DNA of 33,052 bases from CAXFCD01 sp964001155. GTDB taxonomy: Bacteria > Fidelibacterota > Marinisomatia > Marinisomatales > UBA1611. Below, piece by piece: positions 1 through 7,248 of this stretch (position 1 is its first letter; each line of letters begins with the position of its first letter). The DNA lies in NCBI GenBank assembly GCA_964001155.1, contig CAXFCD010000171.1, positions 1 to 33,052 on the forward strand. Direction: 5' to 3'. The notes beneath the pieces are model-generated. The model was not told the origin of the DNA, searched no databases, and worked only from the letters and a program-made list of their open reading frames with translations. A program made the position numbers and the translations under genes.

Positions 1-119
1 AAAATCCCGGACATCACGAAATTCAATGGAATGCATCTCAACATGCCACTGGGATCTATTTTGTAGAATTGGTGTCAGGAAAGAAACGAGACATCCAAAA
101 ATTGATTTTGTTGAAATAA
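1..119 (+). CDS. 3' end of a T9SS-secreted protein (C-terminal sorting domain only)
   Basis: The window opens inside a gene. From base 3 the frame reads without interruption to TAA at 117-119 and gives the end of a type IX secretion C-terminal sorting domain, with NPGHHEIQWNASQHATGIYF followed by a KRDIQKLILLK end. The stretch is almost identical in DNA and protein to the tails of the next two genes (1451-1569 and 3887-4005). In this family the domain directs export through the outer membrane and is usually cleaved or modified at the surface. The passenger part lies outside the window, so the product cannot be named. The TAG visible near base 63 is out of frame: the codons are GTA GAA. The next gene starts 10 nt downstream, so the three are probably a cargo-gene array. 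Confidence 0.8.
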   Translation, partial: NPGHHEIQWNASQHATGIYFVELVSGKKRDIQKLILLK

Positions 120-129
120 GGAAAGTACC

Positions 130-1569
130 ATGATAAAGAAATTGGTTTTATTAATGTTTTTTTGCCAAATCACAATGGCGCAGCTCGACACTTTATGGAC
201 TAAAACTTATGAAGAAGAATTGGATTCAATATCCCTATGGGGGCATTCTATACAATCTACGACAGATGGCGGGTTTGTTGTTCTCGGACAGAAAAATGAA
301 ACTGACCTTAGCACAATTTATTTAATGAAAGCGAATTCTGATGGTGAATTTTTATGGATAAAAACACTTCCACATCAGACTTATGAATTTGTGAGTGCTT
401 ATTCAATTGACGGAACTTCAGACAATGGATTAGTGGTATTAACAATGGAATCTAATTTTTCTTGTACAGGCTCTGCGGATTCAACATCAAAAACTATTTT
501 AATTTTATTTAGACTCGCATCAAATGGAGATACATTATGGACTCGCTCTTATATCCAAGATTATATCAACTATGATGATTTGTGTCAATATCGTGATTTT
601 AAGAGTTTAGTTCTCCAAGATGGTAATTTGCTTTTGTTTGGATGTTTTTACCTGCATGGCGAGAAAAAAACTTGGCTGATAAAAACTGATTCTGATGGGA
701 ATATTATGTGGGAAAATAATTACGATATAAATGATATGCTGGATATTATAGAAAGTCAGGATGGAAATTTATTTTTTACTGGTGGTTATGGATCGTGGGG
801 TATGCCAACCACTGCTTATGTTGGGAAAATTGATACGAATGGTAACCTGGAATGGATAGTAGATGAAATGGAATCTTATTCAACACGCGGTGAAAAAATT
901 CACTCAACTCTTGATAATGGAATTATCGTGGGTGGGCAATACTCATCTGAGTATTATACTGGAAGTTGGATTTGGAAAACAGATTCATTAGGAAATACTG
1001 AATGGACTTCTTTAGATATTCCCTTTATTAATTTAGTACAACATGCAGATAGTACTTATATAGTTGCAGGTAACGCCATCCAATATGGATTATTGTATTC
1101 ACTAATAAATTCAAGTGGTGATGTAACAGATGGTATTGGGGTTGGATTAGGATCTGCTTATGATATAACAACTTTGGCTACCAACACGCAAGTTACACTC
1201 TGCAGTTACTGGCCAGATTATAATTACGATTCGCCATCAATCAGAATTGTGAAAACAGTGTATGACAGTCCTCTTGTGATTGAGCCAACTTTAATTGAAC
1301 AAACATTTTCTCTGCTTTCAAGTTATCCAAATCCATTCAACCCAACCACAACGATCCGGTATGACATTGGTGTAGGGACAGCAAATTTGCTGTCCCTACG
1401 GATTTACGATATCACCGGGCGTGTGGTTGATGTATTGTTAAATGGTGAACAAAATCCCGGACATCACGAAATTCAATGGAATGCATCTCAACATGCCAGC
1501 GGGATCTATTTTGTGGAATTGGTGGCAGGAGAGAAACGAGACATCCAGAAATTGATTTTGTTGAAATAA
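130..1569 (+). CDS. Secreted repeat protein with T9SS sorting domain
   Basis: 479 residues. Residues 1-18 form a lipid-free signal peptide (hydrophobic LVLLMFFCQITMA). The body, about residues 19-380, is built of roughly six to seven degenerate repeats in which an 'xDGGFVVLGQ'-like strand (TTDGGFVVLG, QDGNLLLFGC, QDGNLFFTGG, LDNGIIVGGQ) is followed by a 'D-x-x-G-x-x-x-W' segment (DTLWTKTY, GEFLWIKTL, GDTLWTRSY). Such repeats are common in FCB secreted proteins and probably fold as a beta-propeller; this is inference. The C-terminal sorting domain begins at SYPNPFNPTTTI (from about residue 398) and ends KRDIQKLILLK. An AAGGAAAG stretch lies just before the ATG. Substrate and role are unknown; adhesion or carbohydrate binding is possible. 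An in-frame 28-bp palindrome lies inside the sorting domain. Confidence 0.85.
   Translation: MIKKLVLLMFFCQITMAQLDTLWTKTYEEELDSISLWGHSIQSTTDGGFVVLGQKNETDLSTIYLMKANSDGEFLWIKTLPHQTYEFVSAYSIDGTSDNGLVVLTMESNFSCTGSADSTSKTILILFRLASNGDTLWTRSYIQDYINYDDLCQYRDFKSLVLQDGNLLLFGCFYLHGEKKTWLIKTDSDGNIMWENNYDINDMLDIIESQDGNLFFTGGYGSWGMPTTAYVGKIDTNGNLEWIVDEMESYSTRGEKIHSTLDNGIIVGGQYSSEYYTGSWIWKTDSLGNTEWTSLDIPFINLVQHADSTYIVAGNAIQYGLLYSLINSSGDVTDGIGVGLGSAYDITTLATNTQVTLCSYWPDYNYDSPSIRIVKTVYDSPLVIEPTLIEQTFSLLSSYPNPFNPTTTIRYDIGVGTANLLSLRIYDITGRVVDVLLNGEQNPGHHEIQWNASQHASGIYFVELVAGEKRDIQKLILLK
1372..1399. repeat. Perfect 28-bp palindrome inserted in frame in the sorting domain
   Basis: The half-site GTAGGGACAGCAAA is followed immediately by its exact reverse complement. 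The element encodes VGTANLLSL, between the RYDI strand and the conserved LRIYDITGR strand of the sorting domain, and keeps the frame. It ends at the same point (CCCTACGG) as the different palindrome in the next gene. GTAGGGAC/GTAGAGAC-type palindromes are dispersed repeats in several bacterial groups, from memory, so this may be a miniature mobile palindrome. Confidence 0.8.
1394..1569 (+). repeat. Sorting-tail DNA repeat, copy 2 of 3
   Basis: From CCCTACGGATTTACGATATC to the stop codon this 176-bp stretch aligns without gaps to 3830-4005. Its last 119 bp (1451-1569) align without gaps to 1-119 with only about six mismatches, most of them at third positions or in the variable A(S/T)G and V(A/S)G spots. 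The passenger domains are unrelated, so the tail DNA has been shuffled or homogenised independently of the rest of each gene. Confidence 0.85.
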
Positions 1570-1584
1570 GAAAAAACCAAAACC

Positions 1585-4005
1585 ATGAAGATGAAGAAAA
1601 TTAAACACCTTTGTATTGCGCATTTCTTTTTAGGGATATCACTATCACAGTTCCCTGAAAAGGAACTACCTTTTTCCTGTGGTAATGAAACAGAAGCCAT
1701 CCAGATTCCAACTGAAGCACAGCAATTCACTCAAATAGACAGAAACCGAGAAACACAATATGATATTGGTCTCTCTTTTCATATTATTTATGGAGAATAC
1801 TCTCTTACGGACATTACACTACATTTGACCATTAATGAGCACTTTGAAAGTGGTTCCCAAATTGCGGGGATATTGTTGTATGATATGTTCACAAAACATT
1901 GGCTCATGGATGATTGGGTCAGTTTTACTGAATCAAATGAGACTTTGGAATTAACATTCTCTGAGAAAGCCGGTCCTCATTATTTACGAATTTATTCTCC
2001 ACATGAAAGTGGTGCTGTTTCAGGATACATTACAGATTCGAATAACAATGTTTTGATCTCCTGGAATGAGGATGAATTTTTAGAGTGGCAATCTGCAACA
2101 GCATATAATAGCGTTTATATTAATTTTGATACAGGAATTGGAGACACACCGGTTGGCAAAACTCCGGAAGATGAAATTCAAAGAGCAGTGGAACGGCTGA
2201 ATGATAGGCATACAAACGGATCGCCATTTCATTTTGAAATAGATTCTATTGATTATACACACAATAATTCCTGGGCCATTGGCGAAGACCTCTGGAACAC
2301 TTGGGAATCTATTTATACCCTTGGGTATGGTGCCGGTGAGGTGTTAAATGTTTATTCATTAATTGGCTTCTATTATAATCTTAGTCTAGGCGGTGTTGGT
2401 CTTTTCCCATGGACTATTGATGATGGTGATTCCATCTTTTATCGTGTTTCCATGAAGGGAATATACCTAACAGATCTTTCCGCTGAAGAAGGGCGAGATC
2501 ATGTGTTTGATCACGAAGTGGGTCACTCGTTAGGACTGCTTCACACGTTTAACAATGGCTGCGATCTGGAATCACATGGGGATTGGGTGGATGACACACC
2601 TACGCATGCTTATGCCAATAATGTCTGTGATTATACTGTAGACTCTTGTCCCGATGATCCTGGGAATGATCCGGTAGATAATGTGATGAATTATGTGTAT
2701 GGCTCTGAGTGCCAAATGGGACATTCGATTGGTCAATATGACCGAATTTATTGGGCGACCAATAATTGGGTTCCTGCATTAATTGATTCAACGCCAGATG
2801 TTATTAGTGTCCCGGAAGATTATCCAACAATCCAGCAATCATTGGATTCAGCAGAAGCGGGATATACAATTCATGTTAGTCCCGGTACGTATTTTGAAAA
2901 CATTCAATGGCCAAATACCGCTGATTTAAGATTAATTGGATCCGGGCCAGATTCAACCATCATTGATGGAAATCAAAATGGATGTGTCATTAAGGTTGGA
3001 GACGATGAATTACCGCCATTAGAGATTAGTGGTTTTACAATTACCAATGGATTCACAAATGGCCGTGGTGGTGGAATGCAAATTAAAATGACAGGCGATT
3101 TGCTCTTATCAGATCTTGTGATTTCAAATAATCAAGCCAGTAAGGGTGGTGGTGTTATCATTGAAGGAATCGGAGGCATTTGGATGGGAGAAGCTCATAT
3201 TACTGTTGAGAATGTTGTTTTCTCTGGAAACCATGCTACAGAAAATGGTGGCGCCTTTTCTGTTTATGATGATTATGTGTCTATATTATTCAACCATGTG
3301 ACAATTGTCAATAATTCTGCAGATGGTAATGGTGGCGGTTTAAATATTGGTATGGGACATTATGCTGTTCTTGCAAATTCAATTATGTGGAATAATTCTC
3401 CCAATGATGTATACGGAGAATCAGTTTTCCCCCATTATTCTAACCTGGATGGCGGTATGGGTGGAGAAGGGAATATTAATTTGGATCCACTTTTTGTTAG
3501 CAGTACTGATTTCAATCTACAAGAAACTTCTCCCTGTATTGATGCAGGTAGTGATTTAGTTATTATTAATTTAGATACACTCATGTTACCGGGCGAAATG
3601 TGGATGGGTGATACAATTATTAATGTCTCCCCTGCTTATTATGGTGGCAATGCACCAGATATGGGATCTTTTGAGTCTCCTTACACTGGAACTGTCGGAA
3701 TCGATGATGACATTCTTCCAACAGAATTCGCCCTACAGCCACCCTATCCCAATCCATTTAATTCAACTACAACGATTAGGTTTAATTTGGTAGAGACGCG
3801 CATTTCGACAGAGCTCAATGACCGCGTCTCCCTACGGATTTACGATATCACCGGGCGTGTGGTTGATGTTTTGGTGAATGGTGAACAAAATCCGGGACAC
3901 CATGAAATCCAATGGAATGCATCTCAACATGCCAGCGGTATCTATTTTGTGGAATTGGTAGCTGGGAAAAATCGCGACATCCAAAAATTGATTTTGTTGA
4001 AATAA
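1585..4005 (+). CDS. Secreted M43-like zinc metalloprotease / beta-helix / T9SS sorting domain
   Basis: 806 residues. A signal peptide spans about 1-22 (HLCIAHFFLGISLSQ). A zinc-metalloprotease domain follows with HEVGHSLGLLH at residues 310-320 (zinc ligands H310, H314, H320; catalytic E311) and a Met-turn at NVMNY (M368). Cysteines around it (NGCDLESHG, NNVCDYTVDSC, GSEC) fit the disulfides of MEROPS family M43 (pappalysin/cytophagalysin). Residues about 405-610 are a right-handed parallel beta-helix: VISVPEDYPTIQQSLDSA, then GTYFENI, then several N-x-A/G-x-x-G-G-G coils. The T9SS sorting domain occupies about 715-806, from YPNPFNSTTTI to QKLILLK. It is therefore an exported, surface-held or released protease, probably degrading extracellular protein. 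It starts 15 nt after the previous stop and is probably cotranscribed with it. The substrate cannot be read from sequence. Confidence 0.88.
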   Translation: MKMKKIKHLCIAHFFLGISLSQFPEKELPFSCGNETEAIQIPTEAQQFTQIDRNRETQYDIGLSFHIIYGEYSLTDITLHLTINEHFESGSQIAGILLYDMFTKHWLMDDWVSFTESNETLELTFSEKAGPHYLRIYSPHESGAVSGYITDSNNNVLISWNEDEFLEWQSATAYNSVYINFDTGIGDTPVGKTPEDEIQRAVERLNDRHTNGSPFHFEIDSIDYTHNNSWAIGEDLWNTWESIYTLGYGAGEVLNVYSLIGFYYNLSLGGVGLFPWTIDDGDSIFYRVSMKGIYLTDLSAEEGRDHVFDHEVGHSLGLLHTFNNGCDLESHGDWVDDTPTHAYANNVCDYTVDSCPDDPGNDPVDNVMNYVYGSECQMGHSIGQYDRIYWATNNWVPALIDSTPDVISVPEDYPTIQQSLDSAEAGYTIHVSPGTYFENIQWPNTADLRLIGSGPDSTIIDGNQNGCVIKVGDDELPPLEISGFTITNGFTNGRGGGMQIKMTGDLLLSDLVISNNQASKGGGVIIEGIGGIWMGEAHITVENVVFSGNHATENGGAFSVYDDYVSILFNHVTIVNNSADGNGGGLNIGMGHYAVLANSIMWNNSPNDVYGESVFPHYSNLDGGMGGEGNINLDPLFVSSTDFNLQETSPCIDAGSDLVIINLDTLMLPGEMWMGDTIINVSPAYYGGNAPDMGSFESPYTGTVGIDDDILPTEFALQPPYPNPFNSTTTIRFNLVETRISTELNDRVSLRIYDITGRVVDVLVNGEQNPGHHEIQWNASQHASGIYFVELVAGKNRDIQKLILLK
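3790..3835. repeat. Imperfect palindrome inserted in frame in the sorting domain
   Basis: The left arm GTAGAGACGCG pairs with the right arm CGCGTCTCCCTAC (2-nt bulge) around a 22-nt loop, 46 bp in all. It encodes VETRISTELNDRVSL, exactly where the preceding gene carries its own palindrome. It is 18 bp longer than that one, so the frame is preserved in both. The loop is not self-complementary, so this copy may be decayed or carry inserted sequence. Confidence 0.7.
3830..4005 (+). repeat. Sorting-tail DNA repeat, copy 3 of 3
   Basis: Gap-free partner of 1394-1569; its last 119 bp (3887-4005) also match 1-119. More silent differences separate it from copy 2 than separate copy 1 from copy 2, for example CCGGGACACCATGAAATCC against CCCGGACATCACGAAATTC. 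Confidence 0.85.
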
Positions 4006-4035
4006 GGAATTCTCATATTTATGACCATCCTCTAA

Positions 4036-4056
4036 TCCCTCCTTTTAAAGGAGGGG
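4036..4056. terminator. GGAGGG/CCCTCC hairpin after the protease gene
   Basis: CCCTCCT (4037-4043) pairs with AGGAGGG (4049-4055) around a 5-nt A/T loop, 31 nt after the protease stop. No T-run follows, so it is not a textbook intrinsic terminator. It may act as a 3'-end stabiliser, or be a dispersed repeat of the CCTCCTTT-AAAGGAGG type. Confidence 0.4.
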
Positions 4057-4152
4057 GGTACCAAAATAAGTAGTCTAACTCCTCCAAGAAAAGAGTACAA
4101 ACATCGATCACTTTCGCAAGGTTATCTAAGAAGGAACAAATAGAAGCCTAAC

Positions 4153-4200
4153 ATATAAATTATACTTATTTTCCGCCTGTGCAGAAAATACCATTTATAT
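4153..4200. other. Nested inverted repeat upstream of the GT2 gene
   Basis: An outer pair ATATAAAT (4153-4160) / ATTTATAT (4193-4200) encloses an inner pair ATTTTC (4168-4173) / GAAAAT (4184-4189) around the loop CGCCTGTGCA. It ends 17 nt before the ATG of the GT2 gene, in the 212-nt gap where its promoter should lie. It may be an operator or a 5' leader hairpin. AT-rich repeats can arise by chance. Confidence 0.35.
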
Positions 4201-4217
4201 AAATCACTCAACCTAAA

Positions 4218-4976
4218 ATGGATTCAACTCATTTTTATTTTTCCATCGTGTCTCATGGACATGATGAATTTTTAATCAACAACTTAGAACTCACTCACCT
4301 CGCAAACCGAGAGGATGTGACTGTCGTTGTGTTGGATAATGTAAAGAGCCCATCCTTGAAAGATCACTGCAACCAAAATGGCTTTAACTATTTATCCAAT
4401 GAAATACCGGAAGGGTTTGGAAAAAATAACAATGCTGTTTTTCAGCATTGTCGAGAGAACCATTCCCTGCATGATGATGATAATTTCATTGTGATGAACC
4501 CTGATGTTATCATCAATGAATCTGATTTTGAAAAATTGGTTCAATTCACAGCTGAGAAAAATCCGCATCTATTTTCGATCAATTTATTTTTAGATAAAGA
4601 ATTCACTAAGTTTGATGAAAATGTGCGGTATTTTCCAACTTGGTTGGCATATTTTAAATCTTTCTTATTAAAGATTGGGTACAGTTATGATAAATCGGCT
4701 ATCCATGAACCTAAAAATGTGGATTGGGCGTCTGCATCGTTTTTAGGGTTTAAGCCATCCTTATTTAATGACTTGTCCGGGTTTGATGAAAGTTTCTACA
4801 TGTATTGCGAAGATATTGATATTTGTGCCAGAGCAAAATCAATGGGAACACATTGTTTATACATTCCATCCATCAAAGCTTTTCATATGGTTCATCAGGA
4901 GAATAGGAATATTTTCTCCAAACATTTCTGGTGGCATGTAAAAAGTATCTTAAAATATTTTAGTAAAACGAAATGA
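4218..4976 (+). CDS. Glycosyltransferase family 2 (rhamnosyltransferase-like)
   Basis: 252 residues, in the GT-A fold. The N-terminal strand YFSIVSHGH leads to the nucleotide-binding region, with LDNVKSPSL and then FGKNNNAVFQHC, where the GxxxNxN-type loop is usual. The divalent-metal motif is present as a MNPDVII variant of DxD around residue 92. The acceptor/catalytic segment is DESFYMYCEDIDICAR (about 192-207), the hallmark 'ED-x-D-x-x-x-R' of WbbL/RfbF-like GT2 enzymes, which add rhamnose or similar sugars to surface polysaccharides. It has no transmembrane helix and would act at the cytoplasmic face of the membrane. The next gene starts immediately after its stop. The sugar donor and acceptor cannot be told from sequence. 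Its link to the polysaccharide cluster at 25-31 kb is only functional. Confidence 0.85.
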   Translation: MDSTHFYFSIVSHGHDEFLINNLELTHLANREDVTVVVLDNVKSPSLKDHCNQNGFNYLSNEIPEGFGKNNNAVFQHCRENHSLHDDDNFIVMNPDVIINESDFEKLVQFTAEKNPHLFSINLFLDKEFTKFDENVRYFPTWLAYFKSFLLKIGYSYDKSAIHEPKNVDWASASFLGFKPSLFNDLSGFDESFYMYCEDIDICARAKSMGTHCLYIPSIKAFHMVHQENRNIFSKHFWWHVKSILKYFSKTK

Positions 4977-5501
4977 ATGAATGGATTCATTTATGTTGAA
5001 ATAATGAAATTGTACTTTACTATTAACAAAGCGGAATTAGGAGATCTCCCATTCATTCATGAATTAAATCAACATGCACTCCCAGCTGTGAGTAGAGTTA
5101 CAGAAAAAGAATTAACCCATTTTCTTACAATATCGGATTATTTCAATATCATAAAAACGAACAACAAAATTGTCGGTTTCCTCATCGCTTTGACGCCCGG
5201 AAAGGATTACGCTAGCCCCAATTACAAATGGTTTGAAAAACATTATACTCAATTCATGTATGTAGATAGAATCGTCATTAATCCAACATTTCATGGGCAA
5301 GGGTTGGGCCAGGCATTTTATCATAATTTAATCAAATTCTCCCGACAAATTTCTCCAATCATAACCTGCGAAGTGAATTTGAAACCGAAGAATGAAGGGT
5401 CCCTAATTTTTCATGAGAAATTTGGATTCAAGCAAGTGGGGACACAAGAAACAGATGGCGGAAAGAAAGAAGTTTCCTTAATGATATTCCAAATCCCTTA
5501 A
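4977..5501 (+). CDS. GNAT-family N-acetyltransferase
   Basis: 174 residues from an ATG that directly abuts the previous stop. An internal ATG at 5004 would give MKLYFTINKAELGDLPFIHE, which looks more like a typical GNAT start; neither start has a clear Shine-Dalgarno site. The acetyl-CoA motif A is visible as VDRIVINPTFHGQGLGQAF, with the Q/R-x-x-G-x-G pyrophosphate loop HGQGLG. Motif B follows as EGSLIFHEKFGFKQVG. The early FLIALTPGKDYASPNYKWF segment resembles the predicted-acetyltransferase (COG3818-like) subgroup. The substrate is unknown. Adjacency to a glycosyltransferase allows sugar acetylation, but a general metabolic role is as likely. Confidence 0.8.
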   Translation: MNGFIYVEIMKLYFTINKAELGDLPFIHELNQHALPAVSRVTEKELTHFLTISDYFNIIKTNNKIVGFLIALTPGKDYASPNYKWFEKHYTQFMYVDRIVINPTFHGQGLGQAFYHNLIKFSRQISPIITCEVNLKPKNEGSLIFHEKFGFKQVGTQETDGGKKEVSLMIFQIP

Positions 5502-5566
5502 AGAAAAATCAGCCATCCATCAATCAAGTAAATTTTGAATAAGATAAACTGAACAAAGAGAATAAC

Positions 5567-6724
5567 ATGTCCAATAAACATCAACTCAACACAAAACTTA
5601 TCCATGCTGGTGAGCCGAAAGAACGGTATGCCGGGGCTGTGAGTATGCCCATTTTTCAATCCTCCACGTTTGCATTTGGCGGAGAGACTAACTATCACGA
5701 TCTGAAATATATTCGGCTTAACAATACGCCCAACCATATTGCTCTCCATCAAAAATTAGCTGCCTTGGAAAGAGCCGAAGATGCATTGGTCACCTCCAGC
5801 GGCATGGCGGCTATTTCAGCATCGCTATTGGCATTTTTAAAAACCGGGGATCATTTTTTAGCACACGAATCGCTCTATGGTGGAACGCATGATCTCATCA
5901 CCAAAGATTTCCCCGAACTTGGTATTGAATATGATTTTATTGATGGCAGAGATCCCAGCGGTTGGCATAATAAACTTCGTCCGAATACAAAACTCATTTA
6001 TGTAGAGACCATCACGAATCCACTGTTGGATGTTCTTGATCTGAATGCTGTCGTGTCTTTCGCAAAATCCAATCAACTTGTTTCCATGATCGATAATACT
6101 TTTGCATCTCCGGTGAATTATCGTCCTATCGAACATGGGTTTGATTTGTCTCTCCACAGCGCTACGAAATATTTGAATGGACATACAGATATTGTTGCTG
6201 GTGCCGCCATTGGCTCTAAAGATATAGTGACAAAAGTCCGCCATAAATTGAATCACCTTGGCGGTGCGCTGGACCCAAATGCCTGTTTTTTGATGCATCG
6301 AGGCATGAAGACGTTGGGACTTCGGATGGAACGGCAAAACACCAATTCTTTGGAAATTGCAACATTTCTTGAAGGACATCCTAAGGTGAAAAAGGTGAAC
6401 CACCCCGGACTGGAGAGCAATCCGAATCATGAACGGGCAAAAGAGTTATTTAGTGGGTTTAGTGGTATGGTGAGTTTTGAAATTGACAGTAATGTGGATG
6501 ATGCGGATAGATTTATGTCAAGCTTAACTTTGTTTATCAATACGGCCAGTTTAGGCGGTGTAGAGTCGTTGGTGACGCGGCCGGTTCAAACGTCTCATTC
6601 AGGCATGGCAAAAGAAGACCGACTGGCATCGGGGATTAAAGATGAGTTGATTCGGATGTCTATCGGGATTGAAGATGCGGAAGACTTGATCGCAGATTTG
6701 GATCAAGCTTTAGATAAAATCTAA
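5567..6724 (+). CDS. Cys/Met-metabolism PLP enzyme (cystathionine gamma-synthase/lyase type)
   Basis: 385 residues, normal for the trans-sulfuration family (fold-type I PLP enzymes). Visible hallmarks are SGMAAISASLLAFLKTGDH (cofactor phosphate region), the ESLYGGTH segment, YVETITNPLLDVLDL, DNTFASP, the Schiff-base lysine in LHSATKYLNGHTDIVAG (K201), and the C-terminal SLGGVESLVTRPVQTSH substrate-carboxylate loop. These enzymes make or break cystathionine and related thioethers in methionine/cysteine metabolism. MetB, MetC, cystathionine gamma-lyase and methionine gamma-lyase cannot be told apart reliably by eye, so no symbol is given. An AGAG stretch precedes the ATG. The gene ends tail to tail with dtd, overlapping it by 4 nt, so the two transcripts are antisense at their 3' ends. 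Confidence 0.88.
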   Translation: MSNKHQLNTKLIHAGEPKERYAGAVSMPIFQSSTFAFGGETNYHDLKYIRLNNTPNHIALHQKLAALERAEDALVTSSGMAAISASLLAFLKTGDHFLAHESLYGGTHDLITKDFPELGIEYDFIDGRDPSGWHNKLRPNTKLIYVETITNPLLDVLDLNAVVSFAKSNQLVSMIDNTFASPVNYRPIEHGFDLSLHSATKYLNGHTDIVAGAAIGSKDIVTKVRHKLNHLGGALDPNACFLMHRGMKTLGLRMERQNTNSLEIATFLEGHPKVKKVNHPGLESNPNHERAKELFSGFSGMVSFEIDSNVDDADRFMSSLTLFINTASLGGVESLVTRPVQTSHSGMAKEDRLASGIKDELIRMSIGIEDAEDLIADLDQALDKI

Positions 6725-7164
6725 ACCTTGCTATCAAGGACAAACGTCACCGGTCCGTTATTCACCAGTTCTACATCCATCAAAGCGCCGAATTGTCCTG
6801 ACTGAACCGGGACACCTTCTTTCTCAAGTTCTGCCATAAAATATTCGTAGAGACGGTTTCCCTCTTCCGGCGCTGCAGCATTGATAAAACTTGGGCGCCG
6901 GCCTTTTTTTGTATCACCACATAAGGTGAATTGACTAATGACCAAAGCGCTACCATCCACATCTTTGATGGATAGATTCATTTTGTCATTATCATCATTG
7001 AAAATTCGGAGACCGGAAATTTTATTCACTAAAAAATCAGCATCTGCTTCCGAATCATCTTTTTGGACACCGAGGAGGATGACGAGTCCATGATTTATCT
7101 CTCCCACCACTTTTTCGGTAACGGTGACTTTCCCCCGGGAACATCTTTGGATAACGGTAATCAT
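6721..7164 (-). CDS. dtd: D-aminoacyl-tRNA deacylase
   Basis: 147 residues, full length for the Dtd family. It hydrolyses D-amino acids, and glycine mischarged on tRNA-Ala, from tRNA, acting as a proofreading enzyme in the cytoplasm. It starts MITVIQRCSRGKVTV. The SQFTL motif is at 77-81 and the Gly-cisPro motif NGPVT at 136-140; together they form the active site across the dimer interface. It is the last gene of the long minus-strand run that includes dnaE, separated from dnaE by 84 nt of repeat-containing DNA. Its stop overlaps the convergent PLP-enzyme gene by 4 nt. Confidence 0.95.
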   Translation of the reverse strand: MITVIQRCSRGKVTVTEKVVGEINHGLVILLGVQKDDSEADADFLVNKISGLRIFNDDNDKMNLSIKDVDGSALVISQFTLCGDTKKGRRPSFINAAAPEEGNRLYEYFMAELEKEGVPVQSGQFGALMDVELVNNGPVTFVLDSKV

Positions 7165-7170
7165 TTTTCC

Positions 7171-7242
7171 TAAGTGTTCGTGTGTGGCGTGTTCATGTGT
7201 TCACATGCTTGATATATTAACACTTGATTACATAAACACTTA
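7171..7242. repeat. dnaE-dtd intergenic cluster of small direct and inverted repeats
   Basis: The 84-nt gap holds GTGTTC three times (7174, 7189, 7197), AACACTT twice (7219, 7235), a short hairpin CATGTG-TT-CACATG (7194-7207), and an outer inverted pair TAAGTGTT (7171-7178) / AACACTTA (7235-7242). No T-run terminator is seen. It could be a regulatory leader for dtd or a degenerate dispersed repeat. Confidence 0.5.
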
Positions 7243-7248
7243 AGAATT

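Noticed and set aside
61..66. Apparent TAG stop in the first sorting-tail copy, suggesting a broken gene
   Set aside because: The TAG is out of frame. In the frame shared with the other two tails the codons are GTA GAA and the reading continues to TAA at 117-119.
5858..6430. 190-codon antisense frame across the PLP-enzyme gene
   Set aside because: It lies fully antisense to a well-supported enzyme gene and its translation shows no family features.
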